The notes under the pieces: generated by a model
Told to the model about the DNA's origin: nothing
Seen by the model: only the letters and a program-made list of their open reading frames with translations
Database searches by the model: none
Assembly: GCA_049322795.1 (NCBI GenBank)
Contig: JBMOQH010000014.1
Location: forward strand, 1-64,000
DNA length: 64,000 nt
From: Immundisolibacter sp049322795
Lineage (GTDB): Bacteria > Pseudomonadota > Gammaproteobacteria > Immundisolibacterales > Immundisolibacteraceae
Direction of reading: 5' to 3'
Part shown: positions 35,627 through 44,959 of the stretch, one piece after another
Position numbering within the stretch: the first letter of the stretch is position 1
Layout of the letters: every line of letters starts with the position of its first letter
Made by a program: the position numbers and the translations under genes

Positions 35627-37067
35627 TTCACCGCGCCGCATCGTCAGCGCCGATTTTTTTGAGCTGCCGAGCATGAGTGACGACATCGCCATCCGCGTCG
35701 AGCACCTGAGCAAGTGCTACCACCTCTACGACACTCCGCGCGACCGGCTCAGGCAGTTCGTCTTGCCGCGCGCGCAGCGCCTTGTCGGCGCGCCGCCCAA
35801 ACAGTACTACCGCGAATTCTGGGCGTTGAAGGATGTGTCCTTCGAGGTCAGGAAGGGCGAAACCGTCGGCATCATCGGCCGCAACGGCAGCGGCAAATCA
35901 ACTTTGCTGCAGATGATCTGCGGCACGCTGAACCCCTCCGGCGGCAGCGTCACTACCCATGGCCGTATTGCCGCACTTCTGGAGCTTGGATCGGGCTTCA
36001 ATCCAGAGTTCACCGGGCGGGAAAATGTATATATGAACTGCGCCTTGCTTGGCTTGGGTAAGGAAGAAACCGATGCCCGCTTCGACGACATCGCCGCTTT
36101 CGCCGATATTGGCGAATTCATCGACCAGCCCGTAAAAGCCTTTTCGAGCGGGATGTTCGTCCGTCTCGCGTTTGCCGTGAATGTCGTTTCTTCCCCAGAC
36201 ATCATGATCGTCGATGAGGCGCTGGCCGTGGGCGACATGAGTTTCCAGGCCAAGTGCATGACCGCGCTGACCCGATTCCAGGAACATGGTGGCACCGTAT
36301 TGTTTGTCAGCCACGATGTGGGCACCGTCAAAAGTCTCTGCCAGCAGGCCGTCTATCTGGAACGCGGCCAGGTTATCTGCGCCGGTCCCGCGCCGGAAGT
36401 GGCCGAGCGTTATGTGCGCACCATGCGGGAGGAACTGAGCCAGGAAGTGCGCAAGTTTGCGCGGGTATCCGGCGGATTTGCACAAGGCCAGGCGCAAGCG
36501 TTGTCTTCGACTGAGGCAAGCAAGGACGCGCAGGCTGTGGATGGCTTGCCCGGAGGTGCCGCGATGCGCAGACAAATCTTTAAACGCCCCGAAGAATTTG
36601 ATCGCCGTGTGGCTGCCATGCGCTATGGTTCGGGTGGCGCACGCATTACGTATGTTGAACTGCTGGATCGTTCTGGCGAGCCTGTGGTGGCGGTCGACTT
36701 TAACCAGCGCGTCAACGTGAGGATTCATTTTGAAGTGCGGCAGGAAACCGAACTGTCAGTCAATTATTACATCCAAGATGACAAGAAAAATCTGATTGCC
36801 GGTGCAGGATTGCGCACGATAGGCAGTCCATTTATTCGATGTTATGCCGGCAGCCGTCATGTTGCTACATACGTAACAAGCTTGCCGCTGCAAGAAGGCA
36901 ACTACAGCATACAGGTGCAACTTACGAAACCGGTCGTGCCAGATGAGACTGCGGAATTCCTCGATGTGATCGACAATGCAGTGGTATTCAACATGGCGAG
37001 AAGGCCAGTTGGGCGCGTATGGACAAAAGTCTATCTGGAAAACGCATTTGAGATTTTGACCTTATGA
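35616..37067 (+). CDS. wzt: polysaccharide ABC exporter ATPase with C-terminal glycan-binding domain (Wzt)
   Basis: Encodes 483 aa from ATG 35616, which has a good ribosome site (AAAAGGA) and overlaps the permease by 11 bp. ATG 35673 (MSDDIAIRVEHLSK, 464 aa) gives the more usual N-terminus. ATPase motifs: Walker A GRNGSGKST, signature FSSGMFVRLA, Walker B DIMIVDEALAVGD, and the switch His in FVSHD. After about residue 300 comes a linker, then a beta-rich domain (RRVAAMRYGSGGARITYVEL onward) like the Wzt C-terminal glycan-end binder. That domain in E. coli O8/O9a reads a modified chain end, which fits the methyltransferases nearby. Base composition becomes poorer in GC from about 36600. Confidence 0.94.
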   Translation: MSCDSPRRIVSADFFELPSMSDDIAIRVEHLSKCYHLYDTPRDRLRQFVLPRAQRLVGAPPKQYYREFWALKDVSFEVRKGETVGIIGRNGSGKSTLLQMICGTLNPSGGSVTTHGRIAALLELGSGFNPEFTGRENVYMNCALLGLGKEETDARFDDIAAFADIGEFIDQPVKAFSSGMFVRLAFAVNVVSSPDIMIVDEALAVGDMSFQAKCMTALTRFQEHGGTVLFVSHDVGTVKSLCQQAVYLERGQVICAGPAPEVAERYVRTMREELSQEVRKFARVSGGFAQGQAQALSSTEASKDAQAVDGLPGGAAMRRQIFKRPEEFDRRVAAMRYGSGGARITYVELLDRSGEPVVAVDFNQRVNVRIHFEVRQETELSVNYYIQDDKKNLIAGAGLRTIGSPFIRCYAGSRHVATYVTSLPLQEGNYSIQVQLTKPVVPDETAEFLDVIDNAVVFNMARRPVGRVWTKVYLENAFEILTL

Positions 37068-37840
37068 GACGTTACTGGTCAGTGCTGCCAGGTTTCTTCA
37101 AGTTGTTTGGCGCGAGAAATTTTTGTCCGGTTTGCCAAAAGCGAAATTCTGGATTCAATCCTCTGCCTGATTTCTACAGGCTTAATGCGGAAAGATATGG
37201 GTACACACACTTCGGCAAGGGTGAAACGACTGCGCTGGACACATACTCATGCCATAGCTGCGGCGCATCGGATCGCGAGCGCCTCTATGCCTGGTGGCTC
37301 TCGCAAGCTTTTTTCATGAAGCCAGCATTCCAGGAGCGTAAAGCGATTCACTTTGCACCTGAAAGCGGTCTTTCCAACTTCATTAAACGTCAAAATTTCT
37401 TCTCGGATTATCAAACCGCAGACTTCATGATGCAGGGTATGGATCACAAACTTGACCTGATGAACCTCCCCTTCCCTGGCGGTACCTATGACTTTTTTAT
37501 ATGCAGCCACGTTCTTGAGCATGTGGCGGATGATGGTCAGGCCATTGCAGAGTTGTATCGCGTCACCAAGAAAGGCGGCTCCGGTATATTAATGGCACCA
37601 ATCATCACAAACTTGGCCAATACGATAGAAGACCCAAGCATTACTGACGAAGGGGAGCGTTGGCGATTGTTCGGGCAGAATGACCATGTTCGCCTTTACG
37701 CGCGCAACGACTATGTCGCCAGAATTTTGAAGGCGGGCTTCAACCTTCAGCAGTATGGGATGTCATATTTTGGATCAGGACTGTTCAAAAAGCTTGGCCT
37801 TAAACCAACCAGTGTTTTATATATCGTTACAAAGCCATGA
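37064..37840 (+). CDS. SAM-dependent methyltransferase with N-terminal Cys motifs
   Basis: Encodes 258 aa; the ATG overlaps the wzt stop. Two CxxC pairs occur near the N-terminus (FCPVCQKR and SCHSCGASDRERLY), possibly a zinc knuckle. Then AIHFAPESGLSNFIK, FDFFICSHVLEHVADD-type motif (here FFICSHVLEHVADD) and TKKGGSGILMAP give a methyltransferase pattern. The same layout is seen in the gene at 43970-44713, and the two are likely paralogs. A glycan O-methylation role, perhaps capping, is inferred from context. The gene is clearly lower in GC than the rfb genes. Confidence 0.78.
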   Translation: MRRYWSVLPGFFKLFGARNFCPVCQKRNSGFNPLPDFYRLNAERYGYTHFGKGETTALDTYSCHSCGASDRERLYAWWLSQAFFMKPAFQERKAIHFAPESGLSNFIKRQNFFSDYQTADFMMQGMDHKLDLMNLPFPGGTYDFFICSHVLEHVADDGQAIAELYRVTKKGGSGILMAPIITNLANTIEDPSITDEGERWRLFGQNDHVRLYARNDYVARILKAGFNLQQYGMSYFGSGLFKKLGLKPTSVLYIVTKP

Positions 37841-38925
37841 TCCCCGTCACCAAAACCTTCCTGCCTGACCATGGCGATTTCGCGAGCCTTTTGCAGGGCG
37901 TATGGGACACCGCGGTTCTCACCAACAACGGCCCCCTGGTCAAAAAACTGGCCGCAGATTTGACGGAAACGCTGGGCGCACCAAACCTCCAGCTCGTCGC
38001 CAACGGCACGCTGGCCTTGCAACTGGCCATCAAGGCGCTTGATCTGCGGGGTGAAATCATTACGACCCCTTACAGCTATGTGGCCACGACGAACGCCATC
38101 CTGTGGGAGGGTTGCACCCCTGTGTTCGTGGATATTGATGGCGCGTCTCTCTGCATCAACCCCGACTTGATCGAATCCGCGATTACGGAAAACACAACGG
38201 CTATTCTGGCTACACATGTTTACGGCTACCCCTGCGACGTGGCGCGCATCCAGCAGATCGCCGACCGGCACAGCCTGAAAGTTATCTACGACGCCGCCCA
38301 CGCTTTCGGCGTGCGCTTGAAGGGTAGATCCCTGCTTAACCACGGCGATTGCAGCGCCTTGAGCTTCCACGCAACCAAGCTGTTTCATACGGCCGAAGGC
38401 GGGGCGGTCGTCTGCCGGGATGAGCGGGTGGCAAAACGCGTATTCCTCATGAGCAAGTTCGGTCACCTGGGCGAGGATGAATATCTTGACCTCGGCATCA
38501 ATGCCAAGATGTCGGAGCTGCACGCCGCCATGGGGCTTGCGGTGTTGCCCAAGGTGCCCGAGGTCATCGCCGCCCGTAAAGAACGTTCGGCCTGGTATGA
38601 CGAATTGCTGGATGGCCTGGGTCTGCAACGTCCAAAACGGGCGGACGGTCTGGAATACAACTACGCGTATTACCCCGTGGTTTTCGCCACGCATGAAGCG
38701 ATGATGAACGTGCATAGCGCCTTGCAGGTACAAGACATTTCCCCTCGCCGCTATTTCCATCCCTCCCTCAACACATTGCCGTTCCTTTCGGAATCTCTCC
38801 GGCGCCCATGTCCCATCTCGGAATCGCTGGCGCAGAGGGTGCTGGCACTGCCGTTGTACCCCACGCTTGCACGGCAGGATCTGGAGAGGATTGCGGTCTG
38901 CGTCAGAGGCGCGCTGGTTGCGTGA
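37837..38925 (+). CDS. DegT/DnrJ/EryC1 sugar aminotransferase
   Basis: Encodes 362 aa. A PLP-dependent transaminase acting on a nucleotide 4-keto- or 3-keto-6-deoxysugar. Motifs: LVANGTLALQLAIKALDL, ITTPYSYVATTNAILWEGCTPVF (in two parts: TTPYSYVATTNAI, WEGCTPVF), VIYDAAHAFGV with the cofactor Asp, and SFHATKLFHTAEGGAVV with the Schiff-base Lys (about residue 181). The keto-sugar made by RfbB is the obvious candidate substrate, giving a dTDP-amino-deoxysugar such as viosamine or fucosamine type. It overlaps both neighbours by 4 bp. Confidence 0.92.
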   Translation: MIPVTKTFLPDHGDFASLLQGVWDTAVLTNNGPLVKKLAADLTETLGAPNLQLVANGTLALQLAIKALDLRGEIITTPYSYVATTNAILWEGCTPVFVDIDGASLCINPDLIESAITENTTAILATHVYGYPCDVARIQQIADRHSLKVIYDAAHAFGVRLKGRSLLNHGDCSALSFHATKLFHTAEGGAVVCRDERVAKRVFLMSKFGHLGEDEYLDLGINAKMSELHAAMGLAVLPKVPEVIAARKERSAWYDELLDGLGLQRPKRADGLEYNYAYYPVVFATHEAMMNVHSALQVQDISPRRYFHPSLNTLPFLSESLRRPCPISESLAQRVLALPLYPTLARQDLERIAVCVRGALVA

Positions 38926-39620
38926 GCGCCGAAGTGAAGCTCGCCATCATGCAGCCCTACCTGTTCCCCCATCTGGGCTACTTCCAGCTTATACGCGCGG
39001 TGGATGCATTCGTGGTGTATGACGATGTGAATTACATCAAAGGCGGCTGGATCAACCGCAACTACATCCTCGCCAATGGCGATAAACAGCTCATCACCCT
39101 GCCGCTACAGGGCGCCAGCCCGAACAAACTCATCAACCAGGTCGAGGTCGGCGGCCAGCACAAGATACTGCAAAGCCTGCGCCACAGCTACGGCAAGGCA
39201 CCGCACTTCGATGCCGTCTATCCCATGCTCGCAGACATCTTCGCGCAGGCCGAAAAGAACCTTGCCCGTTTCCTCGATTATCAGTTGCGACGCATCTGCG
39301 ACCATCTCGGCCTGCGTCCGCAATGGCACATCTCCTCCGTGCTGGACAAGGACAAAGGATTGCGTGGACAGGACAAGATTCTGGCGATCTGTCAAGAACT
39401 GGGGACTACGCACTACATCAACGTCCCCGGCGGCAGGGCACTGTATGATCAGCCATCGTTCGCCGCGCGCGGCTTGCGGCTATCCTTCATCCAGCCGAGG
39501 CCGGTAAGCTATCGCCAGTTCGGCACAGGGTTCGTGCCCGGCCTGTCCATCATCGATGTGATGATGTTCAACGACCGCGAACAATGCGCGAGATTGCTTG
39601 GGGAGTATGACCTTGTCTGA
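38922..39620 (+). CDS. WbqC-family protein
   Basis: Encodes 232 aa from GTG 38922, overlapping the aminotransferase stop. Family motifs: KLAIMQPYLFPHLGYFQLI, DDVNYIKGGWINRNYIL, GGQHKILQSLRHSYG and YINVPGGRALYD. WbqC-like proteins occur right after DegT aminotransferases in O-antigen loci, and are thought to modify (probably acylate) the new amino group, although the reaction is not well established. The position here supports that. Confidence 0.87.
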   Translation: MSAEVKLAIMQPYLFPHLGYFQLIRAVDAFVVYDDVNYIKGGWINRNYILANGDKQLITLPLQGASPNKLINQVEVGGQHKILQSLRHSYGKAPHFDAVYPMLADIFAQAEKNLARFLDYQLRRICDHLGLRPQWHISSVLDKDKGLRGQDKILAICQELGTTHYINVPGGRALYDQPSFAARGLRLSFIQPRPVSYRQFGTGFVPGLSIIDVMMFNDREQCARLLGEYDLV

Positions 39621-40632
39621 ACATAGAGTGGGCCAATTCCGCCGCAATGAACTGCTGGAGAAACTCCTGGCTGAGTTGAATGAGGATTTGCAACCATCGG
39701 AGCAGGCACTAATACAACAAAGTGGCCAAGTCACCAAGGGTATGCCTTATCCCCTGATCCTAGTAATGGGGCCACTGCGCAGCGGCACCACACTGTTCAT
39801 GCAGTGGCTCGCCCACACCGGCCTCGTCGCCTATCCGACCAATTTGCTGTCGCGCTTCTATCAGGCGCCCATCATCGGCGCCAAGATTCAACTTCTCCTG
39901 ACCGACCCGCGCTTCAATTTCCGCGATGAGCTGGGCGAATTCGTGCAGCAGGCCGACTATCGTTCCGAAAACGGCAAGACCCGTGGCGCGCTGGCACCGA
40001 ACGAATTCTGGTATTTCTGGCGGCGCTTCCTGGCCGAGCCGGGCCGGGATGTGTGGACCGATGAAGAGCTGAGGCAGAGCATGGACACGCGCACCATGCT
40101 CGCCGAATTTGGGGGCATGGCGGCGGTGTTCCAGAAGCCGTTCGCGGCCAAGGGCATGCTGTTCAACTATAACATCCCCTTTCTTGATTCCGTGTTCGAC
40201 AAGGTGCTGTTCGTGCAGATCCGGCGTGATCCGGTAACAAATGTGGCTTCGGTTCTGGATGCCCGAAAACGTCAACTGGGCGACGAGTCGGCCTGGTATT
40301 CATTCAAAATACCCGAGTATGAACTACTCAGGACCCTCGACCCCGTCACTCAGGCGACGGGGCAGGTATATTTCATCAACAAAGCGATCGAGCATGGGCT
40401 TGCGCAAGTAAAAGAGTCGAGAAAGTTCGTGGTCGGCTACGAAGACTTTTGCTGCGCCCCGGGAAATATCTTCCAGAGCATCAAACAAAAGCTCAATATT
40501 GAGCAAGAGCATGCGTACCAGGCCCCTGTGAGCTTTGATTTGTCACGCAAGCCGGACCTGACGTTGGAAAGAGTGGTCAATCGCGCAATCGAACACTTTT
40601 CACAGCACCGTCCCGCCAGCGCCGACTTTTAA
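39607..40632 (+). CDS. sulfotransferase-family protein
   Basis: Encodes 341 aa from ATG 39607, which overlaps WbqC by 14 bp. The PAPS 5'-phosphosulfate loop is LVMGPLRSGTTLFMQWLA and the 3'-phosphate motif is FVQIRRDPVTNVASVLDAR. An N-terminal helical segment of about 50 residues precedes the fold. It probably sulfates a residue of the surface polysaccharide, which would give the polymer negative charge. A second, unrelated sulfotransferase gene lies at 56522-57439. Confidence 0.82.
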   Translation: MTLSEHRVGQFRRNELLEKLLAELNEDLQPSEQALIQQSGQVTKGMPYPLILVMGPLRSGTTLFMQWLAHTGLVAYPTNLLSRFYQAPIIGAKIQLLLTDPRFNFRDELGEFVQQADYRSENGKTRGALAPNEFWYFWRRFLAEPGRDVWTDEELRQSMDTRTMLAEFGGMAAVFQKPFAAKGMLFNYNIPFLDSVFDKVLFVQIRRDPVTNVASVLDARKRQLGDESAWYSFKIPEYELLRTLDPVTQATGQVYFINKAIEHGLAQVKESRKFVVGYEDFCCAPGNIFQSIKQKLNIEQEHAYQAPVSFDLSRKPDLTLERVVNRAIEHFSQHRPASADF

Positions 40633-40653
40633 ATACATACTGGAATCATAAGA

Positions 40654-43600
40654 ATGCCAAAGGTTTCCGTCATTCTCACCTCCTTCAATCACGCCACGTA
40701 TCTGTGCGAAGCGATTGACAGCGCACTAAATCAGACGTTCGCCGACTTCGAACTGATCATCTGGGACGACGCATCCTCTGATAACTCATGGGAGATCATC
40801 CAAGGCTATCAAGACCCGAGAGTCAGGGCGTTCCGTAATGATCGGCAGCGGCGCGGTATTTACGGCATCAACAAAGCCATCTCGGAAATCGCCGAGGGCG
40901 AGTACATCGCGATCCACCATTCGGATGATGTATGGGAACTGGAAAAGTTGGCAACGCAGGTGGCGTTCCTCGACAGTCGCGCGGATATTGGCGCAGTCTT
41001 CACAAATGCTTCGGCCATCGATGAAGATGGCGATCCGTTCGAGGACGAGAGCCACTTTTATTTCAAGATATTCGATCAGCCAAACCGGTCGCGCCATGAT
41101 TGGCTGAGGCATTTCTTTGAAAAAGGCAATGCACTGTGCCATCCAAGTGTGTTGATCAGAAAAAAATGCTATCAGGATTGCGGGCTGTATCGGTACGGTC
41201 TGGCGCAGCTCGGCGATTTCGACATGTGGGTCCGCCTGACCTTGCAATATGAAATCCATGTATTGCCGGAAAAGCTGATTCGTTTCCGTATCCGTGACAA
41301 TGATGCCAATACCAGTGGGAATCGTCCAGAGACGCGCTCAAGAGGGCTCTATGAGTACTCTTTGGTGCTCAATCACTACCTTCGGCTCAATACCGCGGAT
41401 GACGTAGTTAAGATATTCCCGGAGGCACAACAATATTGTGGCGGTGAGAACCCGAATCTCCGTTATGCACTGGCAATGACCATGCTGGAGGTACAGCCTT
41501 TCCACTTTGTCATTCAATTCGCGCTGAATATTCTTTTCGATCTACTGAACGATCCCAATCAAATGGAGGGCAAAGGCCTTGACGCCACCGATTTCATAAA
41601 AATAACCGGCGAATCGGACCCACTTTGTGTTCGTTATGCAGAAGCCATAGCCGAGCGAGACGGCCAGATCGCCAGCCTCAACGAAGCCGCGGCCGAGCGG
41701 GATGGGCAGATCGCCAACCTGAGCGAAGCCGTGGCTGAGCGAGACAGGCGGATTGACCGCATTTTTTCCAGTGCTTCGTGGCGCTTGACGCGGCCGCTGC
41801 GCGGCGTCAAACGCCTCGCCCAAGGCAACATGTCCGGTGTGGAGCGGCCACTGCGCGCCCTGTGGCGACGGTTGCCGTTGAGCGTCGCGCGGAAAACCGG
41901 GATCAAGACCACGCTGCGCCGACACTTGCCGGCTGCCGAACGCCGGTTCGGTGCCTCGCCCGAAGTGGCGGGCGTTTTAGCGGCCGCGCCGACCGGCCAA
42001 AACGCGACGGCCTATCAACAAGAATACCAGCAACGATTCGGCGTCGCGTTTAACCAGTTGAGTCAGGATTTCGTGCCGCTGGCCGGCGATCACGTCGACC
42101 CCGATCGAACGGAAGTCAAGGTCATCGCCTTCTATCTGCCCCAGTTTCACCCGATTCCAGAAAACGACAAGAACTGGGGACGGGGCTTCACCGAATGGAC
42201 CAATGTCAGCAAAGCCGTGCCGCAGTTCGTCGGTCACTACCAGCCGCGCCTGCCCGGAGAGCTCGGCTTTTACGACCTGCGTCTGAAGGCCATCCAGAAG
42301 CGACAGATTGAGCTGGCCCGACAATACGGCATTCACGGTTTCTGCTATCACCATTACTGGTTCGATGGCAAACGGGTGCTCGAAAAACCGTTCCAGCAAG
42401 TGCTTGACGACCCGACGTTGGACCTGCCGTTCTGCCTGTGCTGGGCCAACGAGAACTGGACCAAGCGCTGGGACGGCAGTGACGAGGACATCATCTTCGC
42501 GCAAAACCATTCGCCCGAAGATGATCTGCGCTTTTTCGAAGACATTTTGCCGGCGCTGAAAGACCCGCGCTATATCCGCATCGACGGCAGGCCGCTCCTG
42601 ATCGTCTATCGCCCGGGGCTGTTGCCGGATGCGGCCGCGACCGCTCGACGCTGGCGCCACGCCGCTGCCGAAGCCGGCCTGCCCGGGTTGTATATTGCTT
42701 CGGCGGCGACCTTCGGTTTCGAAGACTACGAAGGCATCGGCTATGATGGCCTGGTGCAGTTTCCTCCGCACAATATCGCGGCTCCGGAGATTACCGCCCG
42801 GCAAACGTTGCTGAACCGTGATTTCGCTGGACATGTTTATGACTATGACGCATTTCGTCAAAACGCGGTCAGTCGCCTGAACGGCAAGCGACACATGTTT
42901 CCGTGCGTGATGATGGGTTGGGACAACGAAGCGAGAAAGCCTGGACGGGGCCATATCTTCGCCGGTTGTACGCCCGCGCGCTACAAGAACTGGCTGAGCC
43001 AAAGCTTCGACTTCGTACTCGCGAACAACGCGAAAACTGAACGACTGGTATTCGTCAACGCTTGGAACGAATGGGCCGAAGGCACCTATCTCGAGCCCGA
43101 CCGCCGTTACGGCTATGCCTATCTGCACGCAACCGCCACCCTGCTCCGTGACTACTATGATCGCACGGGCGTCGACGAACGCATCCGGGCCAGCAATGCG
43201 CTATTCCGGAAACGGCACGAGAGCGCGCTGGTCGCGCACTGGTATTATTTCGACCTGTTCGACGATCTGAAAAGCCAGCTGGCCCGAACCGACGCACTTG
43301 ACGTATTCATGACCGTTCCCGAGCACATCTCGTCCGAACAGATCGATGCGATCACTTCCTCGCTCGGCAACGTTTATCTGATTCCCGTCAAAAACCGGGG
43401 CCGGGACATTTTGCCATTTCTGACCGCGCTACCGGTGATTGAGTCTTACGGCTACCGTTATTTGCTGAAGGTTCACAGCAAGAAGTCTCCACAGCGGAGC
43501 GATGGCGCACGACTACGCCAAAACGCTCTGGGGGAGCTGCTTGACCCGGAAAAGATCGATCGGGTTGTGGCGCTCTTTGATTCAGACGCCACGGCGGGTC

Positions 43601-43983
43601 TGATCGGTCCGCCCGGGACGCTGCTTTCCCTAACTAACGGCGATTATGTGGTCAATAACCGAAACCATGTGAAAACCTGCCTGAGTCGGCTGGGATTCGC
43701 CGACGCGCCCCTGAACTTCGACTTCATAGCCGGTTCGATGTTCTGGGCGAGGGTCGACGCACTGCAAAAGCTCCGCGAGCTCGCGCTGACCGAGGACGAC
43801 TTCGAGGAAGAACTCGGCCAGCTCGACGGCACACTGGCGCATGCTATCGAACGGCTGTTCGGTTATCTGGCCTCGCGGGTCGGCTACCGCACGCTTACTT
43901 TGGATCAGGTTCCAGCTGGGCGGGTGGCAGATAGCGAGTTTCCGTTTGCGGAAGCAAAGGAGTGTGATAGTGTTAAAGCGTAG
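40654..43983 (+). CDS. giant trimodular protein: GT2 + WbsX (GH99-like) + RgpF-like
   Basis: Encodes 1109 aa. Domain order: GT2 (about residues 1-300: VSVILTSFNHATYLCEAID, LIIWDDASSDNS, IHHSDDVWELEKL), a coiled linker (330-385) of three 14-residue repeats, AERDGQIASLNEAA-like, then WbsX (488-830: VKVIAFYLPQFHPIPENDKNWG, CWANENWTKRWDG, NAWNEWAEGTYLEPD), and a C-terminal RgpF/rhamnan-synthesis-like domain (860-1095: VHSKKSPQRS, NFDFIAGSMFWARVDAL). It should build part of the rhamnose-containing O-chain; the WbsX fold is glycoside-hydrolase 99-like. The 5' part (to about 41.64 kb) is poorer in GC than the rest, which suggests a fusion of parts from different sources. Confidence 0.88.
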   Translation: MPKVSVILTSFNHATYLCEAIDSALNQTFADFELIIWDDASSDNSWEIIQGYQDPRVRAFRNDRQRRGIYGINKAISEIAEGEYIAIHHSDDVWELEKLATQVAFLDSRADIGAVFTNASAIDEDGDPFEDESHFYFKIFDQPNRSRHDWLRHFFEKGNALCHPSVLIRKKCYQDCGLYRYGLAQLGDFDMWVRLTLQYEIHVLPEKLIRFRIRDNDANTSGNRPETRSRGLYEYSLVLNHYLRLNTADDVVKIFPEAQQYCGGENPNLRYALAMTMLEVQPFHFVIQFALNILFDLLNDPNQMEGKGLDATDFIKITGESDPLCVRYAEAIAERDGQIASLNEAAAERDGQIANLSEAVAERDRRIDRIFSSASWRLTRPLRGVKRLAQGNMSGVERPLRALWRRLPLSVARKTGIKTTLRRHLPAAERRFGASPEVAGVLAAAPTGQNATAYQQEYQQRFGVAFNQLSQDFVPLAGDHVDPDRTEVKVIAFYLPQFHPIPENDKNWGRGFTEWTNVSKAVPQFVGHYQPRLPGELGFYDLRLKAIQKRQIELARQYGIHGFCYHHYWFDGKRVLEKPFQQVLDDPTLDLPFCLCWANENWTKRWDGSDEDIIFAQNHSPEDDLRFFEDILPALKDPRYIRIDGRPLLIVYRPGLLPDAAATARRWRHAAAEAGLPGLYIASAATFGFEDYEGIGYDGLVQFPPHNIAAPEITARQTLLNRDFAGHVYDYDAFRQNAVSRLNGKRHMFPCVMMGWDNEARKPGRGHIFAGCTPARYKNWLSQSFDFVLANNAKTERLVFVNAWNEWAEGTYLEPDRRYGYAYLHATATLLRDYYDRTGVDERIRASNALFRKRHESALVAHWYYFDLFDDLKSQLARTDALDVFMTVPEHISSEQIDAITSSLGNVYLIPVKNRGRDILPFLTALPVIESYGYRYLLKVHSKKSPQRSDGARLRQNALGELLDPEKIDRVVALFDSDATAGLIGPPGTLLSLTNGDYVVNNRNHVKTCLSRLGFADAPLNFDFIAGSMFWARVDALQKLRELALTEDDFEEELGQLDGTLAHAIERLFGYLASRVGYRTLTLDQVPAGRVADSEFPFAEAKECDSVKA
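41650..41760 (+). repeat. 42-bp tandem repeat coding the coiled linker
   Basis: Three units start at 41650, 41692 and 41734 (exact 42-bp steps, the last unit partial at about 27 bp). Each codes for about 14 residues like AERDGQIASLNEAA in the linker between the GT2 and WbsX domains. Confidence 0.85.
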
Positions 43984-44713
43984 GGTCTTCGAGCACAAAG
44001 GATACTGTCAAATATGCGAAAAATCGGCGACCTTCAGTGCGAAGGAGCAATGGTTCAGGGATCACCTTTTGTGTTCGCTATGCGGCTCCATCCCGCGCGA
44101 GCGCGCCTTGATGAAGGTGATTGCCGATTTCTACCCGAATTGGCGTGAACTGAAGATTCATGAGACGTCACCGGGCGGTCGCGGAGCCAGCATCAAACTG
44201 CGCGACGAGTGCGGAGGCTACACCGCTTCGCAGTACTACGCGGACGTCGAGCCAGGACGGCTGCACCCGAAAAGCGGATATCGTTGCGAGGATCTTGAGA
44301 AGCTGACATTCCCTGACGAATCATTCGATCTGTTTGTCAGTCAGGATGTGATGGAGCACGTTTTCGATCCGGCGGCGGCGTTCAGGGAAATTGCGCGGGC
44401 ACTCAAGCCCGGGGGCGCGCATATTTTCACCGCACCATTGGTCAATAAAACCAGAAATACCGAGGTGTGGGCATCGCGAGGCGAGAACGGTCAAGTCGTA
44501 TATCACCGTGAGCCCGAGTACCACGGCAATCCGGTGGATCCCAAGGGCAGCCTCGTCACCATGCACTGGGGCTACGACATCGCCAGTTTTATCGTCGAGG
44601 CGGCCAATTCGCCGACCGTGATCATCGCGACCGACAATATCGACTTGGGAATTCGTGCCGAATATATCGAGGTGATGGTTTCTGTGAAAAGGCAAAGCCA
44701 GGGGAAACGCTGA
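43970..44713 (+). CDS. SAM-dependent methyltransferase with N-terminal Cys motifs
   Basis: Encodes 247 aa. The frame opens at 43841 inside the previous gene, but GTG 43970 has a strong ribosome site (AAAGGAG, 43956-43962) at a 7-nt gap, so it is chosen; it overlaps the fusion gene by 14 bp. Two CxxC motifs (YCQICEKSATF, LLCSLCGSIPRERAL) precede FDLFVSQDVMEHVFDP and ALKPGGAHIFTAPLV. The arrangement is that of the gene at 37064-37840, so both are probably glycan methyltransferases. No gene follows until 45143 apart from a GT remnant. Confidence 0.78.
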   Translation: MLKRRVFEHKGYCQICEKSATFSAKEQWFRDHLLCSLCGSIPRERALMKVIADFYPNWRELKIHETSPGGRGASIKLRDECGGYTASQYYADVEPGRLHPKSGYRCEDLEKLTFPDESFDLFVSQDVMEHVFDPAAAFREIARALKPGGAHIFTAPLVNKTRNTEVWASRGENGQVVYHREPEYHGNPVDPKGSLVTMHWGYDIASFIVEAANSPTVIIATDNIDLGIRAEYIEVMVSVKRQSQGKR

Positions 44714-44959
44714 TTCACCCCCGCCTGTCGGACCGGTGGGGCGCCAGCGCGGAGACTGTGCGGCATGGCCCGCAGCGGTGGTGGGGGACGTCATGCAAAC
44801 GAGCTTTTCCTGTATGTTTTGATCAAGGGTTGGTTAAATTTGCAGGCTGGCTGCTGCAGAACCCCAGCGCGGATTAAACGGGGTGTCTTATTTGCGTCGA
44901 CGCGCGCCGCGCGGCAGGGGTTCTGGTTACGTCGAGCCGAACTGGAACGGGCGGATGGT

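Noticed and set aside
44765..44959. Full-length 125-codon gene at 44765-45142
   Set aside because: Only the last 60 codons resemble a known family (the GT4 end). The first part is low-complexity with no ribosome site, so only the remnant is annotated.
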